Assembly (NCBI GenBank): GCA_030432655.1
Contig: JAUILA010000005.1
Span: 1 to 64,000, forward strand
DNA: 64,000 nt
Origin: Bacteroidia bacterium
GTDB lineage: Bacteria; Bacteroidota; Bacteroidia; Cytophagales; Cyclobacteriaceae
Direction of reading: 5' to 3'
Below, in pieces: positions 34,973-43,307 of this stretch (the first letter of the stretch is position 1; each line of letters opens with the position of its first letter). The notes under the pieces are model-generated. The model ran no database searches. It was not told where the DNA came from and saw only the letters and a program-made list of their open reading frames with translations. The position numbers and the translations under genes were made by a program.

Positions 34973-36410
34973 AAAAGGCCTGGAAAATTTTCTAAATCTG
35001 CATTTGCAGGAGGGTGAAATCCCTTTTGAGGAAGCGGACTGGAATGCCATGGAGCAAAAGCTCAACGAATTTGACAGTCTGGCAGGAGTCAAAGGGTATT
35101 CGTGGAAAGATTACCTGCTGCTGGGAGCTGGCGCACTGCTGATTTTTCTTGCAGGATGGTTTGCTAATGACTTTTATCCGGGTGCGGATGTGGAGAACCG
35201 CGAGATGCTCACTAATGAGCAGATGTTGCAGGACAGCAAGGTATCAGATCCGGAAAACAAGGTATCAGATCCGGATCATGAGGTTTCTGCAAGTATCAGA
35301 GTGGATTCCGAAGCTGATATCAAAAGCAATTCCAATGTAACCAGTTCGGGAGAAACAAGCATTTCAAAGAATGATGTGGTTAATAAACCAATAGCTGATG
35401 CTGGAAATGCTGATCCATCCGGTACCGGGGAAACCGGTTTCATAGCAGAGGATATTCAGGATGGTAATGTGCCGTCCGGGCAAGTGTCGCCCAGGACAGC
35501 GGTTCCCGCCGCGGATAATAATCCCGCTCCGCAGGCTGTGAAAAATGAGACAGCACGTAAAACACAGAAGAATTCAAATGCGGATGATAAATCCGGGAAC
35601 AGGCTGGCAGAGGACCCAATAACCACGCAGCAACGACCAGCTGGTGAAAACCAGTTCATTTTAAATCCGATTGAATACCTCAATCCTCAATATTCAGCCG
35701 TTTTGCCGATATTTGAAATTCGTACGACTGAAATAAGTAATATAGATGTAATCGGTCCCAAACGAATTAATGAGGACGGGGAGTCCGTCCCTGAAGCAAA
35801 CCAGGGCCGATGGTCGGCCGGCCTGACAATTGCACCGGACCTGAACGGGGTGGGGCCGGTCAGCAACTATAAACTCGCCTGGGAGACAGGTGTCTCGGCC
35901 TATTATTCACTGGCTCCCCATTGGAGGGTTTCAACCGGGATATTCTACGCTAAAAAGGCGTACCTGGCAAGTGGAGCCGATTATACGCCACCGGAAGGAT
36001 ACTGGGATTACAATACAAACGGGATGATACCCGATGAGGTGGATGCTTTGTGCGGCATTCTGGATATCCCGGTTAACATAACTTATATCTGGAACCCTGA
36101 TTCAAAATTCAGGATTCTGACATCGACCGGCATCAGCAGTTACATCGTATTGAACGAGGCGTATGACTATTATTTCCCGTATGCCTATCAGGACTACAAT
36201 GGCTGGAGCACAGATGAAAATTCAACGGCATTTTTTGGAATGCTCAATGCCGGAGCAGGAGTGGAATGGCGGGTCCGCGATGGCCTGTTCCTGTCCGCGG
36301 AACCCTACTTTAAAATTCCCCTGAAGGAAATAGGATTTGGAAATGTTTCACTGAACGGGGCTGCTTTATTCTTCACAATTCGCAAACAATTTAACCCGAA
36401 ACAAAAATGA
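34959..36410 (+). CDS. Single-span membrane protein with anti-sigma-like N-terminus and predicted outer-membrane barrel domain
   Basis: 483 residues from ATG 34959. Residues 1-50 are hydrophilic and cytosolic by prediction (FLNLHLQEGEIPFEEADWNAMEQKL), one membrane span follows at about 51-70 (DYLLLGAGALLIFLAGWFA), then a 170-residue low-complexity Ser/Asp/Asn/Pro-rich linker with a 7-residue repeat, and a C-terminal beta-rich region (from about 285) that resembles an outer-membrane beta-barrel. The gene follows the sigma factor with a 14-bp overlap, so an anti-sigma role is plausible. A protein with both an inner-membrane anchor and a barrel-like end, joined by a long linker, could span the periplasm. 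No precise family is recognised. Confidence 0.72.
   Translation: MKEDKKGLENFLNLHLQEGEIPFEEADWNAMEQKLNEFDSLAGVKGYSWKDYLLLGAGALLIFLAGWFANDFYPGADVENREMLTNEQMLQDSKVSDPENKVSDPDHEVSASIRVDSEADIKSNSNVTSSGETSISKNDVVNKPIADAGNADPSGTGETGFIAEDIQDGNVPSGQVSPRTAVPAADNNPAPQAVKNETARKTQKNSNADDKSGNRLAEDPITTQQRPAGENQFILNPIEYLNPQYSAVLPIFEIRTTEISNIDVIGPKRINEDGESVPEANQGRWSAGLTIAPDLNGVGPVSNYKLAWETGVSAYYSLAPHWRVSTGIFYAKKAYLASGADYTPPEGYWDYNTNGMIPDEVDALCGILDIPVNITYIWNPDSKFRILTSTGISSYIVLNEAYDYYFPYAYQDYNGWSTDENSTAFFGMLNAGAGVEWRVRDGLFLSAEPYFKIPLKEIGFGNVSLNGAALFFTIRKQFNPKQK
35237..35275 (+). repeat. Two 18-bp direct repeats, period 21
   Basis: CAAGGTATCAGATCCGGA occurs at 35237-35254 and 35258-35275. The 21-bp period encodes a repeated heptapeptide, KVSDPEN then KVSDPDH, in the linker of the membrane/barrel protein; a third, degenerate unit (EVSASIR) follows. 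Confidence 0.85.
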
Positions 36411-37198
36411 ATAACCGGAACACATTCACTGTACTTGCAGTCGCCTTTCTTCTGATACTTGCGGGCTGTCAGTCTGAATCAGAGGATCCACAAATTGATT
36501 GCTCGGTCAGCACCTTGTCGGTTTCAGTAAGCACAGTTACCAACACCACGTGTGACCAGCTGAACGGTGAAATTACTGTATCGGCCTCCGGGGGAAGTGG
36601 CAATTATGAATTCTCATTAAGTGGTGGCGGGCAGAATTCTACCGGAACGTTTGAAAATTTAGCCGCAGGGGGATATACGATTACAGTTGATGATGGTGAT
36701 TGCACTGCTTCCGTAACGACATCAGTTAATAACGAAGGCGGCGTGATCATTGATGAGGTGGCCTTGCAGGCATCGGGTTGTGACGAGTCGAATGGAATGG
36801 TTACGGTTACTGCCAGCGAGGGTATTGGTCCTTATCAGTATGCTATTGGTGAGGGAGACTTTCAGGATGAAAATGAATTCAGCGGGCTGTCCCAGGGAAC
36901 TTACCTGTTGCGGGTCAATGACAGCCAGAATTGCGAAATAACTCAGGAGGTACATGTACTCAGCGGAGTATCATGGGAGAATGATATCAAGGCGATTATC
37001 GATGCAAACTGTGCCGTGCCTTCCTGCCATGGAGGGACTCAAAGTCCTGATTTCAGGGAACTAAGTAATGTGCAGAGCAATGCCACTAATATCAAGACCC
37101 GGACCGGTAACGGCACGATGCCTCCGGTCGGTTCGCTTCCTGCTGAAATGATCCAGGCTATTGCCTGCTGGGTTGATGATGGTGCACCGAACAATTAA
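36407..37198 (+). CDS. Lipoprotein with SprB-like repeats and a C-terminal CX4CH cytochrome c domain
   Basis: 263 residues. The lipobox LAGC puts the lipid on C21. Two SprB-type repeats follow: GGSGNYEFSLSGG with FENLAAGGYTITVDDGDC, and GIGPYQYAIGEG with FSGLSQGTYLLRVNDSQNC. The last 70 residues look like a monohaem cytochrome c: IDANCAVPSCHGG has C202 and C207-H208, a CX4CH variant of the usual CXXCH, and NGTMPP offers M238 as distal ligand before a terminal helix (AEMIQAIACWVDDGAP). It probably sits on the outer membrane, facing the periplasm or the outside. It overlaps the upstream gene by 4 bp. Haem attachment is inferred from the motif. Confidence 0.8.
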   Translation: MNNRNTFTVLAVAFLLILAGCQSESEDPQIDCSVSTLSVSVSTVTNTTCDQLNGEITVSASGGSGNYEFSLSGGGQNSTGTFENLAAGGYTITVDDGDCTASVTTSVNNEGGVIIDEVALQASGCDESNGMVTVTASEGIGPYQYAIGEGDFQDENEFSGLSQGTYLLRVNDSQNCEITQEVHVLSGVSWENDIKAIIDANCAVPSCHGGTQSPDFRELSNVQSNATNIKTRTGNGTMPPVGSLPAEMIQAIACWVDDGAPNN

Positions 37199-37210
37199 TC
37201 ATTAGAGGTA

Positions 37211-37606
37211 ATGAAAGGTAAATTATTACTTGGTGGAATGGCAGTGGTAGTGACAGGGATATTCATTGCGCTGGAAGTTTTCCGTCCGCCTGCCTCTGCT
37301 GCAGGAGAAGAAGCAGCCTATATCCTGACAGCTCAGGAATTAGCAGCGGCATATGCAGTGGATGAGCAAGCCGGAAATGAAAAATTTTTAGGGAAAATAC
37401 TACAGGTGAGCGGGGAGATCCATGAGATCGAAGGCGGCACCCCGCTTACCGTAGTATTGAATGGCCAGGGTGTGACCCGCGTCAGGGTTGAATTACAGGT
37501 TGATCCGAACCATTTACCTGAAGCCGGGAGCGAAGTGATTGTAAAGGGAAGTTGTTCAGGATTGCTGCTGGACGTGGTCTTGAATAATGGTGCCATCATT
37601 GAATAA
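37211..37606 (+). CDS. OB-fold (tRNA_anti-like) exported protein
   Basis: 131 residues with an N-terminal membrane span or signal anchor (LLLGGMAVVVTGIFIALEVF) and a tRNA_anti-like OB domain: LTAQELAAAYAVDEQAGNEKFLGKILQVSGEI and VIVKGSCSGLLLDVVLNNGAI are typical. Proteins of this kind are periplasmic in Bacteroidota and do not bind tRNA as far as known. It sits 12 bp after the cytochrome lipoprotein gene and 6 bp before the YceI gene, a grouping that recurs in this phylum. Confidence 0.85.
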   Translation: MKGKLLLGGMAVVVTGIFIALEVFRPPASAAGEEAAYILTAQELAAAYAVDEQAGNEKFLGKILQVSGEIHEIEGGTPLTVVLNGQGVTRVRVELQVDPNHLPEAGSEVIVKGSCSGLLLDVVLNNGAIIE

Positions 37607-37612
37607 TAAACT

Positions 37613-38158
37613 ATGAGAATAATACTGACAATAGTGATTCTTTTCCTGACGGTCGAAGTGAATGGACAGCGGTTTGTGGAAAGATCCGGCCAGGCAACTT
37701 TTTTTTCTGAGGCCCCTTTGGAGAATATTTCGGCTACCAATGACCAGGTACTGGCTGTCACCGATCAGACTACCGGCGAAGTAGCCGTTACCATGCTCAT
37801 GAAAGGATTTCAGTTCAGAAAAGCGCTTATGCAGGAACATTTCAATGAGTCCTATGTGGAATCTGATAAATTTCCAAAAGCAACGTTTACAGGCACGTTG
37901 TTGGATTATTCTCCCGAAAAGCTTGCGAAAAGAGGTACGATCAAGGTATCCGGTGACCTGACCATCCATGGCATTACCCGGAACCTGGAAACAGAAGTAA
38001 CCATCATTCCGACCAATTCGGGTTTCAGGGCGGAAGCTACTTTCGAGGTAATTGTGGCGGATTTTGAGATTGAGATACCCGACGTGGTTTCTGAGAATAT
38101 TGCCAGAGTTGTTGAAGTGACCATTAACTTAAACCTGCAGAAGGAGAATGTTGAATAA
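37613..38158 (+). CDS. YceI-family periplasmic protein
   Basis: 181 residues with a signal peptide ending near residue 19 (TVEVNGQ) and a YceI lipocalin-like barrel: GQATFFSEAPLENISATNDQV, MKGFQFRKALMQEHFNESYVESDKFPKATFTG and GDLTIHGITRNLETEV are family motifs. YceI proteins bind long polyisoprenoid lipids such as quinone-like molecules in the periplasm. Next to a cytochrome-like lipoprotein, a link with redox lipids is possible but unproven. It overlaps the DUF5777 gene by 11 bp. Confidence 0.92.
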   Translation: MRIILTIVILFLTVEVNGQRFVERSGQATFFSEAPLENISATNDQVLAVTDQTTGEVAVTMLMKGFQFRKALMQEHFNESYVESDKFPKATFTGTLLDYSPEKLAKRGTIKVSGDLTIHGITRNLETEVTIIPTNSGFRAEATFEVIVADFEIEIPDVVSENIARVVEVTINLNLQKENVE

Positions 38159-39026
38159 GAAAATCCCTGTAATTCTCCTGGTATTTCTGTTTGCAGCAGT
38201 TCAAGCGAGCGGTCAGAACGAGTTACTTTCTGATCTTGAGAGTGAACTGGAGCCATCTTCACAAGTGGTGGAATCCACTTTCAAGGGTACACGGCTTATA
38301 AACGGACAAAGTGTGGAGAATCGTCCGGGAGGTGTGCTGGAATTTGTTATATCCCACAGATTTGGCAACATAAAAAGTGGTGGCTACGATTTCTTTGGTC
38401 TCGACCAGTCCAATATCCGGCTTGCGCTTGAATATGGGGTGACTGATCGATTGTATGTGGGTATCGGGAGAAGTTCGTTCGAAAAAACATACGACTCTTT
38501 TTTCAAATACCGTATTCTAAGACAACGTTCCGGGGATAGTAAAGTGCCGATCTCCGTCACGGCATTTACATCTGTTACGGTAAAGACGTTAAAAACCACA
38601 GAGGTTAATGAACGGGATTTCAATGATAAGTTGGCTTACACTACACAATTGCTCTTTGCCAGGAAAATCAATGAGCATGTCTCCATACAGCTGATGCCTT
38701 CCTATATCCATTTCAATTTAATAGGTCAGGAAGACCTTACCAATGATGTGTTTGCTCTCGGGGCAGGCGGACGAATTAAACTTACAAAGCGTTTATCGCT
38801 TAACCTTGAATACTATTATCAGTTTAACGAACTAAATGAAGACACCTATAATTCACTAGCCGTAGGGTTTGATATTGAGACAGGGGGGCATGTATTTCAG
38901 CTTCATGTAACAAACAGCCGGGCCATGATAGAGAAGGGGTTTATCGCAGAGACAACAGGTGATTTTTTTGACGGGGACGTCCGGTTTGGTTTTAACATCA
39001 CCAGGGCATTTCAACTTGGAAAATAG
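38148..39026 (+). CDS. DUF5777 outer-membrane beta-barrel protein
   Basis: 292 residues with a signal peptide (PVILLVFLFAAVQASGQ) and strand-rich body. STFKGTRLINGQSVENRPGGVLEFVISHRFGN and the repeated amphipathic strands (LRLALEYGVTDRLYVGIGRSS-like) match the DUF5777 barrel family; it ends in NITRAFQLGK. It is the last gene of the sigma-factor operon. DUF5777 barrels are often encoded with YceI and cytochrome c genes in Bacteroidota, suggesting an envelope redox or transport assembly; no function is established. Confidence 0.85.
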   Translation: MLNKKIPVILLVFLFAAVQASGQNELLSDLESELEPSSQVVESTFKGTRLINGQSVENRPGGVLEFVISHRFGNIKSGGYDFFGLDQSNIRLALEYGVTDRLYVGIGRSSFEKTYDSFFKYRILRQRSGDSKVPISVTAFTSVTVKTLKTTEVNERDFNDKLAYTTQLLFARKINEHVSIQLMPSYIHFNLIGQEDLTNDVFALGAGGRIKLTKRLSLNLEYYYQFNELNEDTYNSLAVGFDIETGGHVFQLHVTNSRAMIEKGFIAETTGDFFDGDVRFGFNITRAFQLGK

Positions 39027-39098
39027 TACGTTAATCCGAAAAAGAAATCGCCCCGGCTGCATAACTCTTTTAGTTAAAGACATTTATGGGTATCTTTA

Positions 39099-39557
39099 TT
39101 GAAGAGTCAACCTAAAAAATTGCCGGAACAAAAGATCAAAGTGACCGTGGATGCCGTTATTTTCCGGAGGATGGCATCTTCTGATAAACCGGAGGTACTG
39201 TTGATCAGGCGTGAGAATGATCCATTCAGGAACCAGTGGGCATTTCCAGGGGGCTTTCTTGAAGAGGATGAGGATTTGAAGGAAGGAGCTGCAAGGGAGC
39301 TTGAGGAGGAGACAGGTCTGAAGAATATTCCGTTGCATCAGACAGGAGCGTTTGGCAAGCCAGGGAGAGATCCCAGGGGGCCGACAGTAACCATTGCCTT
39401 CACCGGTTGGTGTACAGGAGAATGTTTGCCGGTTGGTTCATCAGATGCCGCAGAGGCGCGTTGGTTTTCAATAGAATCACTACCTGAACTGGCGTTTGAC
39501 CATAGCGAAATTCTGAAAAATACAATGGACTCCCCGGCATTTGATCAGAAACAATAG
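39099..39557 (+). CDS. NUDIX hydrolase
   Basis: 152 residues. The Nudix box is complete: GGFLEEDEDLKEGAARELEEETGL fits GX5EX7REUXEEXGU. The N-terminal KVTVDAVIF strand and the RRENDPFRNQWAFPGG context are like the ADP-ribose/nucleoside diphosphate group of Bacteroidota, where some members act in NAD metabolism. The start is uncertain: TTG 39099 is used here, but a promoter-like TATCTTTA lies directly against it (39091-39098), and GTG 39141 would also give an acceptable N-terminus. Confidence 0.88.
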   Translation: MKSQPKKLPEQKIKVTVDAVIFRRMASSDKPEVLLIRRENDPFRNQWAFPGGFLEEDEDLKEGAARELEEETGLKNIPLHQTGAFGKPGRDPRGPTVTIAFTGWCTGECLPVGSSDAAEARWFSIESLPELAFDHSEILKNTMDSPAFDQKQ

Positions 39558-39655
39558 CAAACAATTGGGGCAGATAAATTGTATACTTATGACCAGTCTG
39601 ACATTCCGGATTAATATTAAGTACTAACAGGCGGATGTTTTTCGTTTAAACACAT

Positions 39656-39949
39656 ATGAGGAAGATTACAACCCAGGAGAATTTTAACATCGCAGCGGAT
39701 AATACCGAGATAAACCTGTCTGCGGGAAATGGCAAAATGATCCTTGAAATAAATTATTACAGCTCCAGAATGCCGATGCGGACTTTCCGCAGAGCCATGG
39801 GTTATCGGAAATTCCTGAAATCTATTGACATGCCTGTTTATGTGTATGTAAATAATAAAAAAACGATTCGACTCAAAGGCAAGCATTGGTGGATTTACCG
39901 GCCTGCCGCATTCATAGGATGGTCGGTTCGAAATATTCTCACAACCTGA
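39656..39949 (+). CDS. Small basic hypothetical protein
   Basis: 97 residues with no signal peptide and many Arg/Lys/Tyr residues (MPMRTFRRAMGYRKFLKSI, YVNNKKTIRLKGKHWW). The C-terminus ends in IYRPAAFIGWSVRNIL, which is amphipathic rather than a clear membrane span. No family is recognised. It starts 98 bp after the NUDIX gene and 23 bp before the oxidoreductase gene, which it may precede on one transcript. Codon use resembles its neighbours, and no antisense gene competes with it, so it is probably real. Confidence 0.55.
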   Translation: MRKITTQENFNIAADNTEINLSAGNGKMILEINYYSSRMPMRTFRRAMGYRKFLKSIDMPVYVYVNNKKTIRLKGKHWWIYRPAAFIGWSVRNILTT

Positions 39950-39972
39950 GACATTCCTGAAATCCGTTATTT

Positions 39973-41055
39973 ATGAAAAAAGTTTCGAGACGTGAATTTC
40001 TGGCGACCGGAGCTTCGTTGACGGTCGGCACCTCCGTATTTCCTTCTATAATACTACCCAGGCAGAAAAGAAAGCTGGGAGTGGCTTTGGTAGGTCTCGG
40101 GTATTACAGTCGCGATTTGCTTGCCCCGGCCCTGCAATTGACTGAGCATTGTTACCTGGCCGGTGTTGTTACCGGCAGTCCGGAAAAGATTGCTCCCTGG
40201 CAGGAGAAATACGGATTTCCGGATAAAAATGTCTATAACTATGAAACCATGCCGGATGTGGCTAATAATCCGGACATCGATGTAATTTACATTGTTCTTC
40301 CTCCCAGCCTGCACATGGAATACAGTGTAATTGCGGCGCGTGCCGGAAAACATGTGTGGTGTGAAAAACCTATGGCCGTTACTGCAAGTGAATGTCAGAC
40401 AATGATAGACGCCTGCAATAAGAACAAGGTTAAGCTGTCGATCGGGTATCGCATGCAGCATGAGCCCAATACACAGACCATAATAAAATGGGCTGAGACA
40501 AAGCCTTACGGATCCATAAACCTTGTGGAAGCAGCAGCCGGGTATCGGGAGGGGCGGACTGACCACTGGAAGCTGGTTAAAGCAATGGGAGGGGGTGCCA
40601 TGTACGACATGGGGGTTTACTCCTTAAATGCCGCCAGGTATTCGACAGGATTGGAACCGGTGGCCGTAACAGCCAGAATGGAAACCAGTCGTCCGGAGAT
40701 GTTTAGTGAAGTAGATGAGACAATGCATTTTAATCTTGAATTTCCTGAAGGAGTCAAGGCTGATTGTATCACAAGTTTCGGACAAAGCCTTAACAGGCTC
40801 CATGTTGATTGTCAGAACGGATGGTATGAATTACAGCCATTTCAGGCTTATTCCGGAATACAGGGGACGACCAGCGACGGAAAAAACCTAGATAAATCTG
40901 TGCCTAATCAGCAGGCAAAACAAATGGATGACGATTCCCTGGCAATTATCAATAAAACGCCGGTATTAGTGCCGGGAGAAGAAGGAATGCGCGATATCCG
41001 TATTGTTGAGGCCATTTATAAATCGGCAGAATCAGGCAGTCGCGTTACCTTATAG
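39973..41055 (+). CDS. Tat-exported Gfo/Idh/MocA family oxidoreductase
   Basis: 360 residues. The twin-arginine signal SRREFLATGASLTVG predicts folded, cofactor-loaded export. The Rossmann domain follows (LGVALVGLGYYSRDLLAPAL), then DVIYIVLPPSLHMEYSVIAARAGKHVWCEKPMAV with the family EKP motif, and GGGAMYDMGVYSLNAARY in the C-terminal domain. It resembles glucose-fructose oxidoreductase, a periplasmic enzyme with tightly bound NADP. The substrate is likely a sugar. No transporter or sugar gene is directly adjacent. Confidence 0.9.
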   Translation: MKKVSRREFLATGASLTVGTSVFPSIILPRQKRKLGVALVGLGYYSRDLLAPALQLTEHCYLAGVVTGSPEKIAPWQEKYGFPDKNVYNYETMPDVANNPDIDVIYIVLPPSLHMEYSVIAARAGKHVWCEKPMAVTASECQTMIDACNKNKVKLSIGYRMQHEPNTQTIIKWAETKPYGSINLVEAAAGYREGRTDHWKLVKAMGGGAMYDMGVYSLNAARYSTGLEPVAVTARMETSRPEMFSEVDETMHFNLEFPEGVKADCITSFGQSLNRLHVDCQNGWYELQPFQAYSGIQGTTSDGKNLDKSVPNQQAKQMDDDSLAIINKTPVLVPGEEGMRDIRIVEAIYKSAESGSRVTL

Positions 41056-41145
41056 GCTAGTTGGCTGCAGCAGACTTTGTGCTCAGTACCTTGTTTTTCT
41101 GGCCGAAATTCACTATTTTCCTTATTCCTCCAAACAGCGCACTCT

Positions 41146-41604
41146 ATGGTAAAAAGTTATCGAGGCGTAGCTATGGCTCCGCCAAAAAAAGAAGTACAGG
41201 CAGTAAGGGTTGAAGATTACATGACCCGGCGACTCATCACGTTCCATCCCGATCAGACGATGGATCAGGTGATTGATACACTCACCTCTAAAGGTATTTC
41301 GGGTGGTCCGGTAGTGGACGACAATAATAATCTTGTTGGGATCATATCAGAGGGAGATTGTCTCAAGGAGGTGGTTCGCGGAAAATATACGAACACTCCT
41401 TCCCTCAGCAGAAAAGTCAGTGAACATATGACAAAAGATGTACATACCATCGAGCCTGAAATGAACATTTTTGAGCTGGCAAAATTATTTTTGGATGCAA
41501 AACTTCGCCGGTTCCCGGTGATCAGGGAAGGTAAGCTTATCGGCCAGATCAGTCAGCGGGATGTGATGAGGGCATGTACCAAACTTAAAAATTCTACCTG
41601 GTAA
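41146..41604 (+). CDS. CBS-pair protein
   Basis: 152 residues made up of two CBS domains: VEDYMTRRLITFHPDQTMDQVIDTL, GGPVVDDNNNLVGIISEGD and HMTKDVHTIEPEMNIFELAKLF, RFPVIREGKLIGQISQRDVMRA. Such stand-alone pairs bind AMP, ATP or SAM and act as energy sensors. ATG 41146 is preferred because the extra upstream residues are unlike the family. No effector domain is attached and no target gene is evident beside it. Confidence 0.9.
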   Translation: MVKSYRGVAMAPPKKEVQAVRVEDYMTRRLITFHPDQTMDQVIDTLTSKGISGGPVVDDNNNLVGIISEGDCLKEVVRGKYTNTPSLSRKVSEHMTKDVHTIEPEMNIFELAKLFLDAKLRRFPVIREGKLIGQISQRDVMRACTKLKNSTW

Positions 41605-41668
41605 TATTAAATAATCATTTAAGGTGAGTGGCTTTCATCTGACGGGATTACCTTATAGATTTGTTCTT

Positions 41669-43015
41669 ATGACAATCCCGTTCACGTTATTTCTGTTTAT
41701 GTTTTTCAGCGTTCCTGAAGAACCCCCTAAACATTTTGATAATAATGGAATACCTAATCGTCATGCGCTGACCGATGGTTCACCGGCTGATATTGGTATC
41801 AACCCGGACAGTCTGAATGCAGGGATTGAACGAATTGTCCTTGAAGCCATTGATTCAGGTGCATTCCCCGGATGCCAGATTCTCCTGGCCAAGGACGGAA
41901 TAGTGTTTTATGAGAAGTCATTCGGTTATCATACCTATGAGAATAATCAGCGAGTAGAGAATTCAGACATTTATGATCTTGCTTCCGTAACTAAAACAAC
42001 CGCGGCTACCCTGTCGCTTATGGAATTGTATGACCAGGGAATTTTTGATCCTGATGATTCTTTCGCCGATGTTTTTCCGGAATTTGATCATACAAATAAA
42101 TCCGGCCTGCCTATGCGGGAAGTTTTGGCCCACCAGGCCGGTCTGAAACCCTGGATACCTTATTGGTCTGAATCACAACGTAAGAACGGCGATTTTAAAT
42201 GGAATACGGTTTCATCCGATTCCTCTTCACGATTCCCCTACAGAATTTCCGACACAGGTCTCTTTCTCCACCGCGACTTCAGGACCAATAAAATTTACCA
42301 AATGATCAAGAAGTCGCCCGTAAGTGAAAATAAAGAATATGTATATTCCGGTCTCGCATTTTACCTGATCCCGGATTATGTTAAACGCATGTCCACACTG
42401 GACTTTGATGTTTATTTGCGTGCGCATTTTTATGATCCGCTGGGTGCAGAAACCCTCGGTTTCAATCCCCTCAACAGGTTTCCTGCTTCACGCATTGTAC
42501 CCACGGAGGTAGACACATTCTTCAGGATGGAAACACTGCACGGGGTGGTTCATGACGAAGGCGCTGCCATGATGCTCGGTGTATCCGGAAATGCCGGCTT
42601 GTTTTCCACATCCAGGGACCTTGCGAAGGTATACCAGATGCTGTTGAACGGAGGTATGTATAACGGGAGACGTTTTCTGAAAGACGAAACCGTTTTTGAA
42701 TTCACAAAATGCCAGTTTTGTGATCAGGATAACCGGCGGGGAATGGGTTTCGACAAGCCCCTTATCGAATACGACGAAGCACGCAGCAGCGTTGCCCGTG
42801 ATGTAAGTCCTGCCAGTTTCGGACATACCGGATACACAGGGACACTGGTCTGGGCAGATCCGGAGAATGATTTGCTGTTTATATTCCTGTCCAACCGGGT
42901 TCACCCGACACGGGACAACCGAAAGATTTATACCATGAATATTCGCCCCAGAATACACAACCTGGTTTACGAACTCCTCGAAAATTCCGGGCAAATGCTA
43001 CCATCAGCACCCTGA
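41669..43015 (+). CDS. Secreted serine hydrolase (beta-lactamase family)
   Basis: About 449 residues from ATG 41669, which gives a hydrophobic export signal (MTIPFTLFLFMFFSVP); a GTG at 41624 would add 15 residues. Class C beta-lactamase-like fold with the nucleophile motif SVTK in LASVTKTTAATL, YSG in EYVYSGLAFYLI replacing YxN, and HTG in SFGHTGYTGTLVW. In this phylum the same domain often forms the C-terminal part of GH3 fusions for cell-wall recycling; here it stands alone. Its stop is followed 2 bp later by the next gene. It is not closely similar to the serine hydrolase at 22447. Confidence 0.87.
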   Translation: MTIPFTLFLFMFFSVPEEPPKHFDNNGIPNRHALTDGSPADIGINPDSLNAGIERIVLEAIDSGAFPGCQILLAKDGIVFYEKSFGYHTYENNQRVENSDIYDLASVTKTTAATLSLMELYDQGIFDPDDSFADVFPEFDHTNKSGLPMREVLAHQAGLKPWIPYWSESQRKNGDFKWNTVSSDSSSRFPYRISDTGLFLHRDFRTNKIYQMIKKSPVSENKEYVYSGLAFYLIPDYVKRMSTLDFDVYLRAHFYDPLGAETLGFNPLNRFPASRIVPTEVDTFFRMETLHGVVHDEGAAMMLGVSGNAGLFSTSRDLAKVYQMLLNGGMYNGRRFLKDETVFEFTKCQFCDQDNRRGMGFDKPLIEYDEARSSVARDVSPASFGHTGYTGTLVWADPENDLLFIFLSNRVHPTRDNRKIYTMNIRPRIHNLVYELLENSGQMLPSAP

Positions 43016-43017
43016 TC

Positions 43018-43269
43018 ATGTACCGTGACTGTCCGACCGGAAAACGCTGCTTTGACAGCGAAGTAATAGCACGGGAAGCACTGGTTCAGGTGCGTGCGAG
43101 GCATGGCTATTCAGAATCAGAAGGTCCTCAAAATGTCTACAGGTGCGACATTTGCCATGCTTTTCATTTCACTTCCTCCTCCGCGAATTCATTGAGTCCT
43201 GAAGAGAAGGCCCGTGAAAAACGTGAGCGCGAAGCCCGCTTCTGGGAGGATAAGTTTAAAAATCGCTAG
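43018..43269 (+). CDS. Small Cys-rich, probably zinc-binding protein
   Basis: 83 residues. YRCDICHAFHFTS (CxxC with two His) looks like a half zinc ribbon; an additional CPTGKRCF pair near the N-terminus may supply two more ligands. The C-terminal third is a charged helix (EKAREKREREARFWEDKF). Short proteins with this Y-C-CxC-HxTS pattern occur in Bacteroidota and phages without a known role. It is 2 bp downstream of the serine hydrolase and 38 bp upstream of the FAD oxidoreductase. Confidence 0.7.
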   Translation: MYRDCPTGKRCFDSEVIAREALVQVRARHGYSESEGPQNVYRCDICHAFHFTSSSANSLSPEEKAREKREREARFWEDKFKNR

Positions 43270-43307
43270 CGGGTCAAACAGTTACCGGACATACTTGTTG
43301 AAGATCT

